A DNA stretch of 55,602 nt from Bacillota bacterium (lineage in GTDB: Bacteria; Bacillota; TC1), in contig JAGXHY010000017.1 in assembly GCA_024635925.1 (NCBI GenBank), forward strand, positions 1-55,602. The letters run 5' to 3'. Each line of letters begins with the position of its first letter. Within the stretch, counting starts at the first letter, position 1. The notes under the pieces were generated by a model. The model saw nothing but the letters and a program-made list of their open reading frames with translations. It did no database searches and was not told where the DNA came from. A program made the position numbers and the translations under genes. Shown piece by piece: positions 7,231-17,905 of the stretch.

Positions 7231-10071
7231 ATGAAAGACAAACTAATAATAAAAGGCGCAAGAGAACACAACTTGAAAAACATAAATATAGAATTGCCAA
7301 GAGACAAAATGATAGTTATGACAGGGGTGTCAGGAAGCGGAAAATCCTCACTAGCCTTTGATACAATATATGCAGAAGGACAAAGAAGATACGTTGAATC
7401 CCTCTCCTCCTATGCAAGACAATTCCTAGGACAGATGGAAAAGCCAGATGTAGACTATATAGAAGGATTATCACCAGCCATCTCCATAGACCAAAAACAC
7501 AGAAGCAAAAACCCAAGATCAACAGTCGGTACAGTTACTGAAATACATGACTATCTTAGGTTACTTTATGCACGAATTGGAACAGTCTATTGCCACAACT
7601 GTGGAGCGGAAGTGAAAAAACAATCAATACCACAAATGGTAGACAAAGTAATGCTGTTAGAAGAAGGAACAAAAACACTTTTACTAGCACCACTAGTAAG
7701 AGGTAGAAAAGGGGAGTATACTAAACTATTTGAAAAACTAAAAAGAGATGGCTTTGTAAGAGTTAAAGTTGATGGAGAAATCAGAGAAACAAGCGAAGTG
7801 ATAATTTTAGATAAGAATAAAAAACATACTATAGAAGCAGTCGTAGACAGACTAATTATAAAAGATGGAATAGAAAGAAGACTAGCAGACTCCTTCGAAA
7901 TAGCTTTAAAACTTGGAGAAGGACTAGCAAAAATAGAACCAGAAGGTAAAGAAGAAATACTCTTTAGTGAAAATTTCGTTTGCTTAGCATGTGATGTAAC
8001 CATAGAAGAAATAGAACCTAGACTTTTTTCCTTCAACACACCTTATGGAAGTTGTCCAGAATGTACAGGACTAGGCTTCACTCAAAACTTCTCAAAAGAA
8101 ATAATCATCCCAGATGAAAGTTTAGCTATAGAAGATGGAGCAATTAACGTTGCACCTTGGAATTCAAAAGTAAGCGACTACTACCCAACTTTATTAGAAG
8201 GTGTAGCAAAATATTATAAATTTAAACTAAAAACCCCATTTGAAAAGCTAAGTGGTGAACAGCAAGATATCATCCTAAATGGTAGTGATGTACCAATTCC
8301 CTTTGTTTATAAATCAAGAGAAGGACGAATATGGAAATTTAACAAACCCTTCGAAGGAGTTATTCCAAACTTAAAAAGAAGATACAGGGAAACAGCAAGT
8401 GAGGGAATAAAAGAAGAAATAGAAAACTATATGGAAATAAAAAAATGCCCTGCTTGTAAGGGTAAAAGACTAAAACCAGATGCCCTTAGTGTATTAGTTG
8501 GAGGAATAAATATTGCAGATGTATCAGAACTATCAATTTCTGATACATTAGAATTTTTTAATAAATTAGAATTAAATGAAAGAGATACAATAATTGCCCA
8601 CCAAATATTCAAAGAAATTAAAGAACGCTTAAACTTTCTAAATAATGTAGGTTTAAACTACCTAACACTAAGTAGAGGAGCAGCAACACTATCAGGTGGA
8701 GAATCACAAAGAATAAGATTAGCTACCCAAATTGGTTCTGGTTTAGTTGGTGTTCTATATATTTTAGACGAACCAAGTATAGGTCTACATCAAAGAGATA
8801 ATATAAAATTAATAGAATCTTTAAAGAACTTAAGAGATATTGGAAACACCCTTATAATAGTAGAACATGATGAAGAAACCATGATGAGTGCAGATATTTT
8901 AGTTGATATTGGACCAAGAGCAGGGCTTGAAGGTGGAAATATTGTAGCTATGGGTACCCCAGCAGAAGTTATTGCCAATCCTAATTCTTTAACTGGAGAA
9001 TATCTAAGTGGAAAAAGAAAAATAATGATCCCAAAAACTAGAAGAAAACAGGGTGAGAACCATTTAGAAATTACAGGAGCTAGTGAAAATAATCTCCAAA
9101 ATGTTGACTTGAAAATACCCCTAGGATTATTTACTTGTGTTACAGGAGTATCAGGAAGTGGTAAAAGCACACTTATAAATCAAATCCTTTATAAAGCTTT
9201 AGCTAGATATATTAATAAAAGAAAAGAAAGCCCTGGTAAGCATAAAAGTATTATTGGTGTGGAAAATATTGACAAGATAATTGATATTGACCAGTCACCA
9301 ATCGGAAGAACACCAAGATCCAATCCTGCTACCTATACAGGAGTATTTGATTATATTAGGGAACTTATGGCTTCAACTAAAGAATCAAAAAGCCGTGGCT
9401 ATAAGCCAGGAAGATTTAGCTTTAATGTTAAAGGTGGAAGGTGTGAAAACTGTAAAGGGGATGGAATTATAAAAATTGAAATGCACTTTCTTCCAGATGT
9501 TTATGTTCCTTGTGAAGTTTGTGAAGGGCAGCGCTATAATAGGGAAACTTTAGATATAACTTACAAAGGTAAGAATATATCTGATATTTTAGAAATGACT
9601 GTAGAAGAAGCCTTTACTTTCTTTGAACCAATCCCTAAGATAAATAGAAAAATGGGAACTCTAATGGATGTTGGTTTAGGTTATATTAAACTAGGACAAC
9701 CAGCAACTACTTTATCAGGTGGAGAAGCACAGCGTATTAAACTAGCCACAGAGTTATCAAAAAGAAGTACAGGTAAAACCTTCTATATATTAGATGAACC
9801 AACTACTGGACTGCACTTCTTTGATATAGAAAAACTATTACATGTTCTGGACAAGCTAGTGGATAAAGGTAATACTGTTGTAGTTATAGAACATAATCTT
9901 GATGTAATAAAAACAGCCGATCATATAATTGACTTAGGACCTGAAGGTGGTACAGGTGGAGGTTTGATTATAGCAGAGGGAACACCTGAAGAAATAGCTA
10001 AAAATAAAGCTTCCTATACAGGTCAATATTTAAAGGATATACTAAGTGGAAATGTTAGTTACAAAGCTTAA
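7231..10071 (+). CDS. uvrA: Excinuclease ABC subunit UvrA
   Basis: The DNA damage-sensing ATPase of nucleotide excision repair. At 946 aa it has the normal full length: a first ABC module with Walker [10 protein letters not shown] (32-40), zinc motifs (CHNCGAEV; then CLAC, CPEC, CPAC CxxC sets), two LSGGE signature motifs, a second Walker [11 protein letters not shown], and the late zinc module CENCKGDG...CEVCEGQRY. It is followed directly by uvrC with an overlap of 20 to 26 bases; uvrB is not in the window. The 5' third is visibly A/C-rich on the coding strand while the 3' third is T/G-richer (see findings). Confidence 0.98.
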   Translation: MKDKLIIKGAREHNLKNINIELPRDKMIVMTGVSGSGKSSLAFDTIYAEGQRRYVESLSSYARQFLGQMEKPDVDYIEGLSPAISIDQKHRSKNPRSTVGTVTEIHDYLRLLYARIGTVYCHNCGAEVKKQSIPQMVDKVMLLEEGTKTLLLAPLVRGRKGEYTKLFEKLKRDGFVRVKVDGEIRETSEVIILDKNKKHTIEAVVDRLIIKDGIERRLADSFEIALKLGEGLAKIEPEGKEEILFSENFVCLACDVTIEEIEPRLFSFNTPYGSCPECTGLGFTQNFSKEIIIPDESLAIEDGAINVAPWNSKVSDYYPTLLEGVAKYYKFKLKTPFEKLSGEQQDIILNGSDVPIPFVYKSREGRIWKFNKPFEGVIPNLKRRYRETASEGIKEEIENYMEIKKCPACKGKRLKPDALSVLVGGINIADVSELSISDTLEFFNKLELNERDTIIAHQIFKEIKERLNFLNNVGLNYLTLSRGAATLSGGESQRIRLATQIGSGLVGVLYILDEPSIGLHQRDNIKLIESLKNLRDIGNTLIIVEHDEETMMSADILVDIGPRAGLEGGNIVAMGTPAEVIANPNSLTGEYLSGKRKIMIPKTRRKQGENHLEITGASENNLQNVDLKIPLGLFTCVTGVSGSGKSTLINQILYKALARYINKRKESPGKHKSIIGVENIDKIIDIDQSPIGRTPRSNPATYTGVFDYIRELMASTKESKSRGYKPGRFSFNVKGGRCENCKGDGIIKIEMHFLPDVYVPCEVCEGQRYNRETLDITYKGKNISDILEMTVEEAFTFFEPIPKINRKMGTLMDVGLGYIKLGQPATTLSGGEAQRIKLATELSKRSTGKTFYILDEPTTGLHFFDIEKLLHVLDKLVDKGNTVVVIEHNLDVIKTADHIIDLGPEGGTGGGLIIAEGTPEEIAKNKASYTGQYLKDILSGNVSYKA

Positions 10072-11833
10072 ATCATTGCCAGCTGAACCTGGTATATATG
10101 AAATGATTGATGAAAAAGGTAAGATAATATATGTTGGAAAAGCTGTGAATCTTAAAAATAGAGTTAGCAGCTATTTTAAAGGTGCCAAAGACAGTAAGAC
10201 TACTGCCTTAGTAGAAAAAATTAAAGATGTTAACTGGACTATAACTAATAATGAGATGGAAGCCTTAATTTTAGAGTCTAACCTAATTAAAGAAAACAAA
10301 CCAAAATACAATATTATCTTAAGAGATGACAAACATTATCCATATCTTAAAATAAATATAAATGATAAATATCCTAAAATACAAGTAGTTAGAAGAAAAA
10401 TAAATGATGGAGCCATCTATTTTGGACCATATGCAACAATAGGTGGAGTAAAAGGCATACTAAAATTAATAGAAGCAATATTTCCTTTAAGAACTTGTAG
10501 TGATAATGAATTAAAACATAGAAGTAGACCCTGTCTTCAATATCAAATTAAAAGATGTGTTGCTCCTTGTGTAGGTTATACTACACCTGAAGAATACAAA
10601 TTGTTAATTGAAGAAACAGTGATGTTCTTAAGAGGAAAAGAAAAAGAACTTGTTAAAGGTTTGAAACAAAAAATGTCTGAATATTCAAAAAATATGGAAT
10701 TTGAAAAAGCAGGAAAAGTTAGAGATCAAATGGAAGTTATTGGTAAACTTACTGCAACTCAGATTATAGACAAAGGACATGCTAAAGAACGTGATGTAAT
10801 TGGTCTTTTTGAAGGAGATAAGAAAACTTCTGTCATGATTTTTTTTATAAGAGATGGTAATATATTTCATAAAGAAAACTACTTTTTAGAACATCAACTT
10901 GGTGAAAATAAAGGAGAGGTTTTAAAAGCATTTTTAGAGCAATATTATTTAAATCATAAACCTGGTAAAGAAATACTTTTACCAGTAGCATATGATTTTA
11001 AACAAACAGAAGAATATTTAAGTTATCAAAAAGGGAGTAAGGTTAAATTATTAATCCCTCAAAAAGGAGAAAAGAAACAATTAGTTGATATGGCTAATAT
11101 TAATGCACTTGAAAAATATAGACAAAGTGAAGAAGCTCGCCTGATGAAGGAAAAAGAACTTAGAGAGGGACTAATTAATCTTAAGAAGTATCTAGATCTT
11201 AAAAATGATCCGAAAAGGATAGAATGTTATGATATCAGTAATATTAGTGGCACAAATATTGTAGCTAGTATGGTGGTATTTACTGATGGGTTGGCTGATA
11301 AGAATGAATATAGAAAATTTAAAATTAGAACAGTAGAAGGTCAAAACGATTTTAAATCGATGGAGGAAGTCCTTATGAGACGTTTCAAGATGAAGGACTT
11401 ACCAAAACCAGATTTAGTATTAATTGATGGGGGAAAAGGACAACTTTCTAGTGCACTAAAGATAATGAAAGGTTATGGTATTGAAGATATAGATGTTCTT
11501 GGACTTGCAAAAAAAGAAGAACTTCTTTTCAAAGAAGATCAAAGTGAAGGAATATTTATACCTAGAGGGGATAAAGCACTTCATATTATGACTGGAATTA
11601 GAGATGAAGCTCATAGATTTGCTATAACCTATCATCGTAATCTAAGGGATAGGGAAATGGTTGCATCTGTTTTCGATGAGATTGAAGGTGTAGGTCCTAA
11701 GAGAAAAAAACTACTTTTACAAGAATTTGGTAGTGTTGGAGGTATCAGAAAAGCCGATATTAATGATATAATAAGATTGTTAGGAAATGAGAAATTAGCA
11801 AGAAAGATAAAGGATGTATTAGGTGATGGATAA
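10046..11833 (+). CDS. uvrC: Excinuclease ABC subunit UvrC
   Basis: The dual-incision nuclease of excision repair. It has an N-terminal GIY-YIG domain (PGIYEMID...IIYVGKA), the Cys segment around [16 protein letters not shown], a UVR (UvrB-binding) motif around [13 protein letters not shown], the RNase H-like domain ([31 protein letters not shown]) and C-terminal helix-hairpin-helix repeats ([20 protein letters not shown]). GTG at 10046 with AAAGG nine bases before it is taken as start, but ATG at 10052 is equally possible; both overlap uvrA, implying translational coupling. Length of about 595 aa is standard. Confidence 0.97.
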   Translation: MEMLVTKLKSLPAEPGIYEMIDEKGKIIYVGKAVNLKNRVSSYFKGAKDSKTTALVEKIKDVNWTITNNEMEALILESNLIKENKPKYNIILRDDKHYPYLKININDKYPKIQVVRRKINDGAIYFGPYATIGGVKGILKLIEAIFPLRTCSDNELKHRSRPCLQYQIKRCVAPCVGYTTPEEYKLLIEETVMFLRGKEKELVKGLKQKMSEYSKNMEFEKAGKVRDQMEVIGKLTATQIIDKGHAKERDVIGLFEGDKKTSVMIFFIRDGNIFHKENYFLEHQLGENKGEVLKAFLEQYYLNHKPGKEILLPVAYDFKQTEEYLSYQKGSKVKLLIPQKGEKKQLVDMANINALEKYRQSEEARLMKEKELREGLINLKKYLDLKNDPKRIECYDISNISGTNIVASMVVFTDGLADKNEYRKFKIRTVEGQNDFKSMEEVLMRRFKMKDLPKPDLVLIDGGKGQLSSALKIMKGYGIEDIDVLGLAKKEELLFKEDQSEGIFIPRGDKALHIMTGIRDEAHRFAITYHRNLRDREMVASVFDEIEGVGPKRKKLLLQEFGSVGGIRKADINDIIRLLGNEKLARKIKDVLGDG

Positions 11834-12629
11834 ATTAAAATTAATAGCCCTTGATATAGATGGAACCCTATTAAATAATGAAAGAGAAGTTAGTCAAGAA
11901 AATAGAGAAGCAATTAGAAGAGCAGAAAAAAAAGGTATTTATGTAATACTTGCAACAGGAAGAATGTACAGAAGTGCTAAGGTGTTTGAAAATCTTTTCA
12001 CCACAAATATGCCCTTGATTGCCTATAATGGCGGCTTAATTAAAGAGTTTAATGATGGGAAAGTTCTCTATCAAAATGATATGCCAAGAGATATGGTTAA
12101 ACCTATGCGTGATCTTATTAATAAACATGGACTTGCAACTAATTTTTATATAGATGATAATTTATATGGTGATGAAAAAAACGAATATATACATGGGTAT
12201 GCAGAATATATTGGTGTACCCTATAAAAAACTAAAAGATGAAGAAATATTAAGATATTTAGAAAAGACAAATATTATGAAAATGGTAGCTTTTGGAGACG
12301 AAGAAAAATTAGACTATTTTCTTAATATGGAAAAGAAGGCACTAGAAGATAGAATCCATTTGGTAAAATCTCTTCCATTTATGTTAGAAATAGCCAACAA
12401 GGGTGTTAACAAAGGCATAGCTCTTGCAAACTTAGGAAAAATACTAGATATTAAACCTAGTGAAATGATGGCTATAGGGGATAATATGAATGATGAGGAA
12501 ATGTTGGATTATGTTGGTAAGCCTTTTGTTATGGAAAATAGTAATCCACTATTAATGAAGAAAAACTATTTAAAAACTAGAAATAATAACCAAGGTGGAG
12601 TGGCCTATGCTATTTCCCAGTTTTTATAG
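11826..12629 (+). CDS. Cof-type HAD-IIB family phosphatase
   Basis: Haloacid dehalogenase-type hydrolase of the Cof subfamily, which dephosphorylates small sugar or cofactor phosphates. Motif I is DIDGT (near residues 10-14), motif II lies in the LATGR segment, and the motif III/IV region has NKGIALANLGK and AIGDNMNDEEML, including the metal-binding Asp residues. The start overlaps the uvrC stop; GTG at 11823 is an alternative one codon upstream. About 267 aa, normal length. The natural substrate is not predictable. Confidence 0.92.
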   Translation: MDKLKLIALDIDGTLLNNEREVSQENREAIRRAEKKGIYVILATGRMYRSAKVFENLFTTNMPLIAYNGGLIKEFNDGKVLYQNDMPRDMVKPMRDLINKHGLATNFYIDDNLYGDEKNEYIHGYAEYIGVPYKKLKDEEILRYLEKTNIMKMVAFGDEEKLDYFLNMEKKALEDRIHLVKSLPFMLEIANKGVNKGIALANLGKILDIKPSEMMAIGDNMNDEEMLDYVGKPFVMENSNPLLMKKNYLKTRNNNQGGVAYAISQFL

Positions 12630-12693
12630 AATATGCTACAATAAATTAAGAATTTCAATATAAATTAAAGTTGAAAATAGAAAGTTGAAAATA

Positions 12694-13425
12694 ATGAAAT
12701 TAGATTTACATACTCATACTCTTCTTTCAGGACATGCTTATAGTACTATAAAAGAAAATGTTGAAACAGCTAAAATAAAAGGAATAGAAGGTATTGCAGT
12801 AACAGATCATGGTCCTGCAATGCCTAGTGCCCAACAAGATGCTTATCATATTGTGAACATGCGACTTGCTGTACCTAAGTATTTAGATGGGATACGAATA
12901 ATTAGAGGCTTTGAAACCAACATAATTGATTATGATGGTAAGATTGACTTACCAACAGATTATGCTCCATTTGTTGAATACATAATTGGATCACTACATG
13001 GAATCTGTATCATACCTAGTGATAAAAAGAAAAATACTGAAGGAGTTATTAATGCAATGGCTTCTGGCTATGTTGACACAATTGGACATCCAGATGGTTT
13101 TGGATTTCCACTTGATTATCCTGCAATAACTGAAGCTGCTAAAGAATATGAAGTAGCTTTAGAATTAAATAATAATACCTTAAAAGGTAGGGTTAGAGGA
13201 AATTGTAAGGAAAACTACTTAGAAATGCTTTATTATGCTAAAAAAAATGGTGTTTATATAAGTGTTGGTAGTGATTCTCACTTTTATACTAGTATAGGGG
13301 AGTTAGATTTGGCTGTGGATTTATTAAAAGAAGTAGGCTACCCAGAAGAACTTATTATAAGTAAAAACCTTAAACAATTTGAAAAATTTATGAATATCAG
13401 AAAGCAAGAAAGGACAATATACTAA
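12694..13425 (+). CDS. PHP-domain phosphatase (YcdX-like)
   Basis: Metal-dependent phosphoesterase of the PHP superfamily. It opens with LDLHTHTLLSGHAY (the HxH motif), has AVTDHGPAMP, a Glu/His site around RGFETN and GSLHG, IGHPD in the middle and SVGSDSH near the C-terminus, the pattern of the YcdX/PolX-like PHP phosphatases. ATG at 12694 fits the family N-terminus; TTG at 12685 would add three residues, and no good ribosome site is visible for either. The stop codon overlaps the rapZ ATG by one base, and PHP genes are a known neighbour of rapZ in Clostridia. Confidence 0.9.
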   Translation: MKLDLHTHTLLSGHAYSTIKENVETAKIKGIEGIAVTDHGPAMPSAQQDAYHIVNMRLAVPKYLDGIRIIRGFETNIIDYDGKIDLPTDYAPFVEYIIGSLHGICIIPSDKKKNTEGVINAMASGYVDTIGHPDGFGFPLDYPAITEAAKEYEVALELNNNTLKGRVRGNCKENYLEMLYYAKKNGVYISVGSDSHFYTSIGELDLAVDLLKEVGYPEELIISKNLKQFEKFMNIRKQERTIY

Positions 13426-14324
13426 TGGACAATAAGAACTTAAGACTTATTATAGTATCAGGATTAAGTGGAGCTGGAAAATCTCAGGTAATGAACGATC
13501 TTGAAGATTCAGGCTATTTTTGCATTGATAATTTTCCTCCATATCTTATAACCTCACTAGTTAAAAAATTAAAAGAAGAAACACAAATATATAAATTAGC
13601 AATTGCTATAGATATTAGAGGAGGTCACTTCTTAAAAGACTATAGAGAAGCAATGGCCGAACTTGATGAAAATAAAATGGAATATGAGACTATTTTCATG
13701 GAAGCATCTATAAGAACTATTATTGCTAGATATAAAATGACTAGAAGAAGACATCCCCTTATTGATGAAGCAAAGGGTGATATACAAAATGCTATTAAAA
13801 TTGAAAGAGAAATGTTATCAACTATTAGAGATAAAGTTGATAGAATAATCGATACAACGGGAATTGCTACTAGCCAGTGCAGAAAAATCATTGAAAATAT
13901 GGTTTTGGAACAAGAAAAAACTAATTTTCTTATTACCATTTATTCCTTTGGGTATAAATATAGTTTGCCAATAGATGCAGATTTGGTTATGGATGTACGT
14001 TTTTTACCTAATCCATTTTATCTAGAAGATCTAAAGTGTTTAACAGGAGAGAATAAAGAAGTTGAAGAATATGTATTCTCTTTTAAAATAACTCAAGTAT
14101 TTTTAGATAAATATGTTGATTTACTAAAATACTTAATTCCTAAATATATGGAAGAAGGTAAACGACAATTAGTTATAGCCATTGGCTGTACAGGAGGACA
14201 ACACAGATCTGTTGTTATTAGTAGAGCTTTAGAAAAAGCACTTCAAGGTGATGGGATAAAAACTTACCTATATCATAGAGAAATATGGCGTCACCAAAAG
14301 GGAGCTGAGGAAAATGTCTTTTAG
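13425..14324 (+). CDS. rapZ: RNase adapter / nucleotide-binding protein RapZ (YvcJ)
   Basis: P-loop protein of the RapZ/YvcJ family, 299 aa. Walker A GLSGAGKS is at 13-20; DSGYFCIDNFPPYLI and the C-terminal GCTGGQHRSVVISRAL and YHREIWRHQK motifs are the family hallmarks. In Gammaproteobacteria RapZ delivers GlmZ small RNA to RNase E and senses glucosamine-6-phosphate; in Bacilli YvcJ has nucleotidase activity and affects competence. It overlaps the PHP gene by one base and whiA by 11 bases. The YvcK gene usually located between rapZ and whiA is absent here. Confidence 0.97.
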   Translation: MDNKNLRLIIVSGLSGAGKSQVMNDLEDSGYFCIDNFPPYLITSLVKKLKEETQIYKLAIAIDIRGGHFLKDYREAMAELDENKMEYETIFMEASIRTIIARYKMTRRRHPLIDEAKGDIQNAIKIEREMLSTIRDKVDRIIDTTGIATSQCRKIIENMVLEQEKTNFLITIYSFGYKYSLPIDADLVMDVRFLPNPFYLEDLKCLTGENKEVEEYVFSFKITQVFLDKYVDLLKYLIPKYMEEGKRQLVIAIGCTGGQHRSVVISRALEKALQGDGIKTYLYHREIWRHQKGAEENVF

Positions 14325-15156
14325 CCATGAGGTTAAAGAAACAATAAGTGGAATTATCTCTGAAACAAAAGGGGAGAGAAAAAAAGAATTACAAGCTTTT
14401 TATTATTTAGTTGGTAATAGAGAAAAGGACGATTTAATAGTTTTTGCAACAGAAAATATTCTAGTAGCTAAAAAAATTATTATCTTGCTATATGAATTTT
14501 TTAAAAATAAATATTCTTTTAAAGTACAATATAGAGGTAGATTTAAAAAAGTTTTTTATATTGTTAATCTATACACCAAAGATGATAAATTTTTTGAATT
14601 AAAGAAAATTATTAAAAAGAAAGAAAAAAGTGCTTTTTTAAGAAGTACTTTTTTAGCAAGAGGTTCAATTACAGACCCAAAAAAAAGCTACCACTTAGAA
14701 CTTAGATGCCCTAGTTTTGCGGCATACATTCTACTTGGAGACTTACTTAGCTCTTTTGGTGTGGTAGCAAAAGGTATAACTAGAAAAAATGTATTCTTTC
14801 TATATTTAAAAGATGGTGAAATGATAAGTGATTTTCTTAAGATTATTGGAGCTTATAGTTTTATGTTTGCTTTTGAAGAAACTAGGGTAATTAAGGAAAT
14901 TAAAAACTTGGCTAATAGACGTAATAATTGTGATTTAGCCAATTTAGATAAGACCATTAAAGCAGCAACAAAACAAGTAAAGATAATCAATGGAATTGGG
15001 ATAGGTAATCTGCCAGTTAACTTAAGAGAAGTAGCCTCATTAAGATTAGAACATCCAGAATTATCATTAGCTGAACTAGGTGAGCTCTGTTCCCCACCAT
15101 TAAAGAGAGCAGCAGTAAATTATAGACTTAAAAAAATTGAGAGTTTGAAGAGGTGA
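14314..15156 (+). CDS. whiA: DNA-binding protein WhiA
   Basis: Two-domain WhiA: an N-terminal LAGLIDADG-like homing-endonuclease fold (residues about 80-180, with FLARGSITDPKKSYHLE) and a C-terminal helix-turn-helix (LPVNLREVASLRLEHP... SPPLKRAAVNYRLKKI). In Gram-positives it acts in sporulation-linked gene control (Streptomyces) or in cell division and chromosome segregation (Bacillus). At 280 aa it is slightly shorter than usual. It starts inside the 3' end of rapZ. Confidence 0.96.
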   Translation: MSFSHEVKETISGIISETKGERKKELQAFYYLVGNREKDDLIVFATENILVAKKIIILLYEFFKNKYSFKVQYRGRFKKVFYIVNLYTKDDKFFELKKIIKKKEKSAFLRSTFLARGSITDPKKSYHLELRCPSFAAYILLGDLLSSFGVVAKGITRKNVFFLYLKDGEMISDFLKIIGAYSFMFAFEETRVIKEIKNLANRRNNCDLANLDKTIKAATKQVKIINGIGIGNLPVNLREVASLRLEHPELSLAELGELCSPPLKRAAVNYRLKKIESLKR

Positions 15157-15160
15157 AACA

Positions 15161-15919
15161 ATGACCAAGTGGATGGATGCAATTGGGCAGACCATATTTT
15201 ATATAGTCTTATACTTTGGTGTTAATTTTTTAGCACCTCTTATTATAAATTTAATAGGTCAAGAAAATACAATAATTAATCAGATAGTTGTTGCTAGTAT
15301 ACTTTTTTCTCTTATAGTAATAATTATAAATCGGAATAAGTTGACAAAAAAAGGTTGGTTCACTAAATTTTCTAAAAAGGAATTGATTAAAACTATAGAA
15401 ATCTGTTTAGCTTCAGTTATATTAGTAAATCTTTTCTTAGTCTATATCTTTCCAAATTTTATTAATGCCTATATGCCTGAATCAATTAAGCAATCCTTTG
15501 ATTCTATAAATAACTCTAATCAATTTGGTGTATTACTAACAGTTGGTTTATTAGCACCATTTGCTGAGGAAATATTGTTTAGAGGAGCAATTTATAATTT
15601 AATAAAAGATAAGTTTAATAAATATGCAGGGATGATAATTTCAGCAATTCTTTTTGCAGTAATACATATGAATATTTATCAAGGAAGTTATGCTTTAGTA
15701 ATAGGTTTATTTATGGGTATAATAATATTAAAGACTGGGAGCCTATGGTTACCTATAATTTTTCACATAGTATATAATACTTTAAGTGGTTTATATGGTA
15801 GTTTAAATCCTAGGTTGATGGAATTATTAGTAACAAAAACTTATATATTACCAATTATAGGCGTATTGTTGTTAGTTGATAGTTTAAGATTCTTTTTAAG
15901 TAAGGGAGTGAAAAGATAA
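15161..15919 (+). CDS. CPBP family intramembrane protease
   Basis: Integral membrane protein (252 aa, about seven helices) with the three CPBP/Abi motifs in order: FAEEILFRG (EExxxR), FAVIHMN (FxxxH) and FHIVYN (HxxxN). Such proteins are Rce1-like glutamyl proteases, in bacteria often linked to bacteriocin self-immunity or CAAX-like processing. It starts five bases after whiA behind GAAGAGGTG and overlaps the next gene by one base, so it is part of the same operon. No peptide substrate is evident nearby. Confidence 0.92.
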   Translation: MTKWMDAIGQTIFYIVLYFGVNFLAPLIINLIGQENTIINQIVVASILFSLIVIIINRNKLTKKGWFTKFSKKELIKTIEICLASVILVNLFLVYIFPNFINAYMPESIKQSFDSINNSNQFGVLLTVGLLAPFAEEILFRGAIYNLIKDKFNKYAGMIISAILFAVIHMNIYQGSYALVIGLFMGIIILKTGSLWLPIIFHIVYNTLSGLYGSLNPRLMELLVTKTYILPIIGVLLLVDSLRFFLSKGVKR

Positions 15920-16293
15920 TGAGTTTTATTGAAGAGATGATGGGGGTAACACTAGAATTAAATCAAGAAGAAATGGAAGAAAAGATTGTTGATTTTCTTC
16001 TTGAAGATGAAAAATTGATAAAAGGATACCAAATTATAAGAGATATATTAATCTTTACTGATAAAAGAATTATCATTGTTGATTATATTGGAGTAAGGGG
16101 AAGAAAAATAGAGTATCAGATGATACCCTATAAAAAAATAAATCGTTTTACAATTGAAACTCCAGGAAATTTAGATACTGACTATACATTAAAGTTATAT
16201 ATATCAGGATTTCTAGAGCCTTTAGAAAAACAGATAAAAAAAGATATAGATATATATGAACTTAACCGTATATTATTTTCTCATATTATTTAA
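15919..16293 (+). CDS. Bacterial PH-domain protein
   Basis: A 124-residue soluble protein made almost wholly of one bacterial pleckstrin-homology-like domain. The segment LLEDEKLIKGYQIIRDILIFTDKRIIIVDYIGVRGRKIEYQ... is typical of this family (bPH_1 type), where the ILIFTDKRIIIVD strand pair is diagnostic. Function of these proteins is largely unknown. It starts at the stop codon of the CPBP gene (TAATG) and ends overlapping the convergent aldolase gene by four bases, with no terminator hairpin visible between the two. Confidence 0.82.
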   Translation: MSFIEEMMGVTLELNQEEMEEKIVDFLLEDEKLIKGYQIIRDILIFTDKRIIIVDYIGVRGRKIEYQMIPYKKINRFTIETPGNLDTDYTLKLYISGFLEPLEKQIKKDIDIYELNRILFSHII

Positions 16294-16937
16294 TTTTTTT
16301 GACCATAAGTAGAGAATTTTTGTAAAGTAATTTTTATGTCTTCTGGACTTAAAATTTTGCTACCACCTACCATTTTAGTGTTTAGATATAATTGGCAACA
16401 AAATTCGATTTCTTCCGTTGCACTAAAGGCATATTCTATATTAGGTCCACCAGTAAGAAGACCATGATTGCCTAAAAGAACAGCATATTTACCTTCCATA
16501 TATTTATAAGCTAGATCGGCAAGTTCTTTTGTTCCAAAAGTTACATATGGTGTGCAAGCTACTTCATGACTACCACTAAAAGCAATTAGATAGTGGATCG
16601 CTGGTAGTGTTTCTCCTAAGCAAGCAATCGTTGTAGCATAGGTAGAATGTGTATGAATAATTGAATTAATATCTTGACGTTTTTCATAAAATATTTTATG
16701 CATACTATACTCACTTGAAGGCTTTCGTTTACCCTGTATAATATTACCTGCTAAATCGAGGATTACTACATCCTCTTTTTTTATATCAAAATATTCCATA
16801 CCAGATGGCTTGATAGCCATCAAACCTTGCTCTCTGTTGAAAATACTTAAATTACCACCAGTGCCTGTTGTCAATCCTTTAGTTATCAGTTTCTTACCAT
16901 ATTCTACTATTAATTCTCTTTCTTTTTCCATTAACAT
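16290..16937 (-). CDS. Class II aldolase/adducin family protein (L-fuculose-phosphate aldolase-like)
   Basis: Zinc-dependent class II aldolase, 215 aa. Visible are TGTGGNLS (phosphate site), KPSGMEY, the catalytic Glu in SSEYSMH, the zinc ligands in IHTHSTYAT and the third His in LGNHGLL. Members cleave fuculose-1-phosphate, ribulose-1-phosphate analogues or 5-deoxyribulose-1-phosphate to dihydroxyacetone phosphate and an aldehyde. The start codon follows AAGGAGGT and shares a base with the upstream stop. It is the last gene of a three-gene operon with a 2-hydroxyacid dehydrogenase and an aminotransferase, opposite a purine nucleoside phosphorylase, which is compatible with deoxyadenosine or methylthio-sugar salvage (inference). 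Confidence 0.88.
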   Translation of the reverse strand: MLMEKERELIVEYGKKLITKGLTTGTGGNLSIFNREQGLMAIKPSGMEYFDIKKEDVVILDLAGNIIQGKRKPSSEYSMHKIFYEKRQDINSIIHTHSTYATTIACLGETLPAIHYLIAFSGSHEVACTPYVTFGTKELADLAYKYMEGKYAVLLGNHGLLTGGPNIEYAFSATEEIEFCCQLYLNTKMVGGSKILSPEDIKITLQKFSTYGQKN

Positions 16938-17905
16938 CAGAATACCTCCTTATTTAAACAATTGTCTGGTATTTTATTATTTATTAGAATGTCCACAAGA
17001 CCTTTAGCAGCTAAAAGAGACATGGCCTCCCTACTTTCATAGGTACCACTTCCAATATGTGAACAAGTTACTACATTATCTAATTTTGTTAGTCCTGGAT
17101 ATATTTCTGGTTCATTTTCATAAACATCAAGTCCAGCACTATAGATGACTTTTTCTTTTAAGGCTGTATAGAGGGCCTCTTCATCAATAATAGCACCTCT
17201 AGCTGTATTAACTAGAATTGCTGAGGGTTTCATTAATGCTAATTCTCTTTCACCAATTAAGTGATGAGTACTTAAATTATATGGGCAGTGAATAGCTAAA
17301 AAATCTACTTTAGGTAACATTTTAAATAGGTCTTCATAAATAGCCCCTGTTTCTTGTTCTAAATCTTTTTTTCTTGATGGACTGTTATAGTGTATTTCCA
17401 TATTGAAACCTTTAGCCATTCTCGCAAAAGCAGAACCTATTCTCCCTGCACCAATGATTCCTAGTTTTTTACCACTAATAGATTGACCTAAAAAGCCTAA
17501 AGGATCCCAACCAATAAAGTTACCTTCTTTAGTTAGTCTATCAGAGTCAACAATATGTCTGCTGGCTGCAAATAGTAGGCCCCATGCAAGTTCAGCAGTT
17601 GCCATAGTTAATGCATTTGGAGTATTAGTTATTGCCACTCCATAATCTGAGGCCATATCAACATCAATATTATTAAAACCTACTGCATAGTTAGCGAATA
17701 CTTTTACTGAAGGTGTGCTTTTAAAGGTATTTTCATCCACCTTATTAGTTAACATAGTTAAAACACCATCATAACCGGATATAGCTGTTAAAAATTCTTC
17801 ATCTGTAAGGTCTCTTTCTTCAGGTTGTACAGTAACCTCAAAATATTTTTTGAGAAGATTGATACCTGCTTCCATAATTGGTCTTGTAATATAAACTTTT
17901 TTCAT
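16937..17905 (-). CDS. D-isomer-specific 2-hydroxyacid dehydrogenase (glyoxylate/hydroxypyruvate reductase-like)
   Basis: NAD(P)-dependent oxidoreductase, 322 aa. The Rossmann motif is LGIIGAGRIGSAFARMAKGF, the catalytic Arg lies in VNTARGAIIDEEAL, the Glu in YENEPEI and the His in CSHIGSGTYESR, the usual R-E-H set. The N-terminal catalytic domain reads MKKVYITRPI. Closest in pattern to glyoxylate/hydroxypyruvate or gluconate 2-reductases. GAAGGTGA precedes the start, which overlaps the aminotransferase stop. In operon with the aldolase, it could reduce an aldehyde- or keto-acid-derived intermediate; the substrate is not determined. Confidence 0.92.
   Translation of the reverse strand: MKKVYITRPIMEAGINLLKKYFEVTVQPEERDLTDEEFLTAISGYDGVLTMLTNKVDENTFKSTPSVKVFANYAVGFNNIDVDMASDYGVAITNTPNALTMATAELAWGLLFAASRHIVDSDRLTKEGNFIGWDPLGFLGQSISGKKLGIIGAGRIGSAFARMAKGFNMEIHYNSPSRKKDLEQETGAIYEDLFKMLPKVDFLAIHCPYNLSTHHLIGERELALMKPSAILVNTARGAIIDEEALYTALKEKVIYSAGLDVYENEPEIYPGLTKLDNVVTCSHIGSGTYESREAMSLLAAKGLVDILINNKIPDNCLNKEVF

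Noticed and set aside
7587-8039. 150-codon frame antisense to uvrA
   Set aside because: It mirrors the A-rich uvrA codons, giving a Ser/Leu-rich product with no motif and no start signal.
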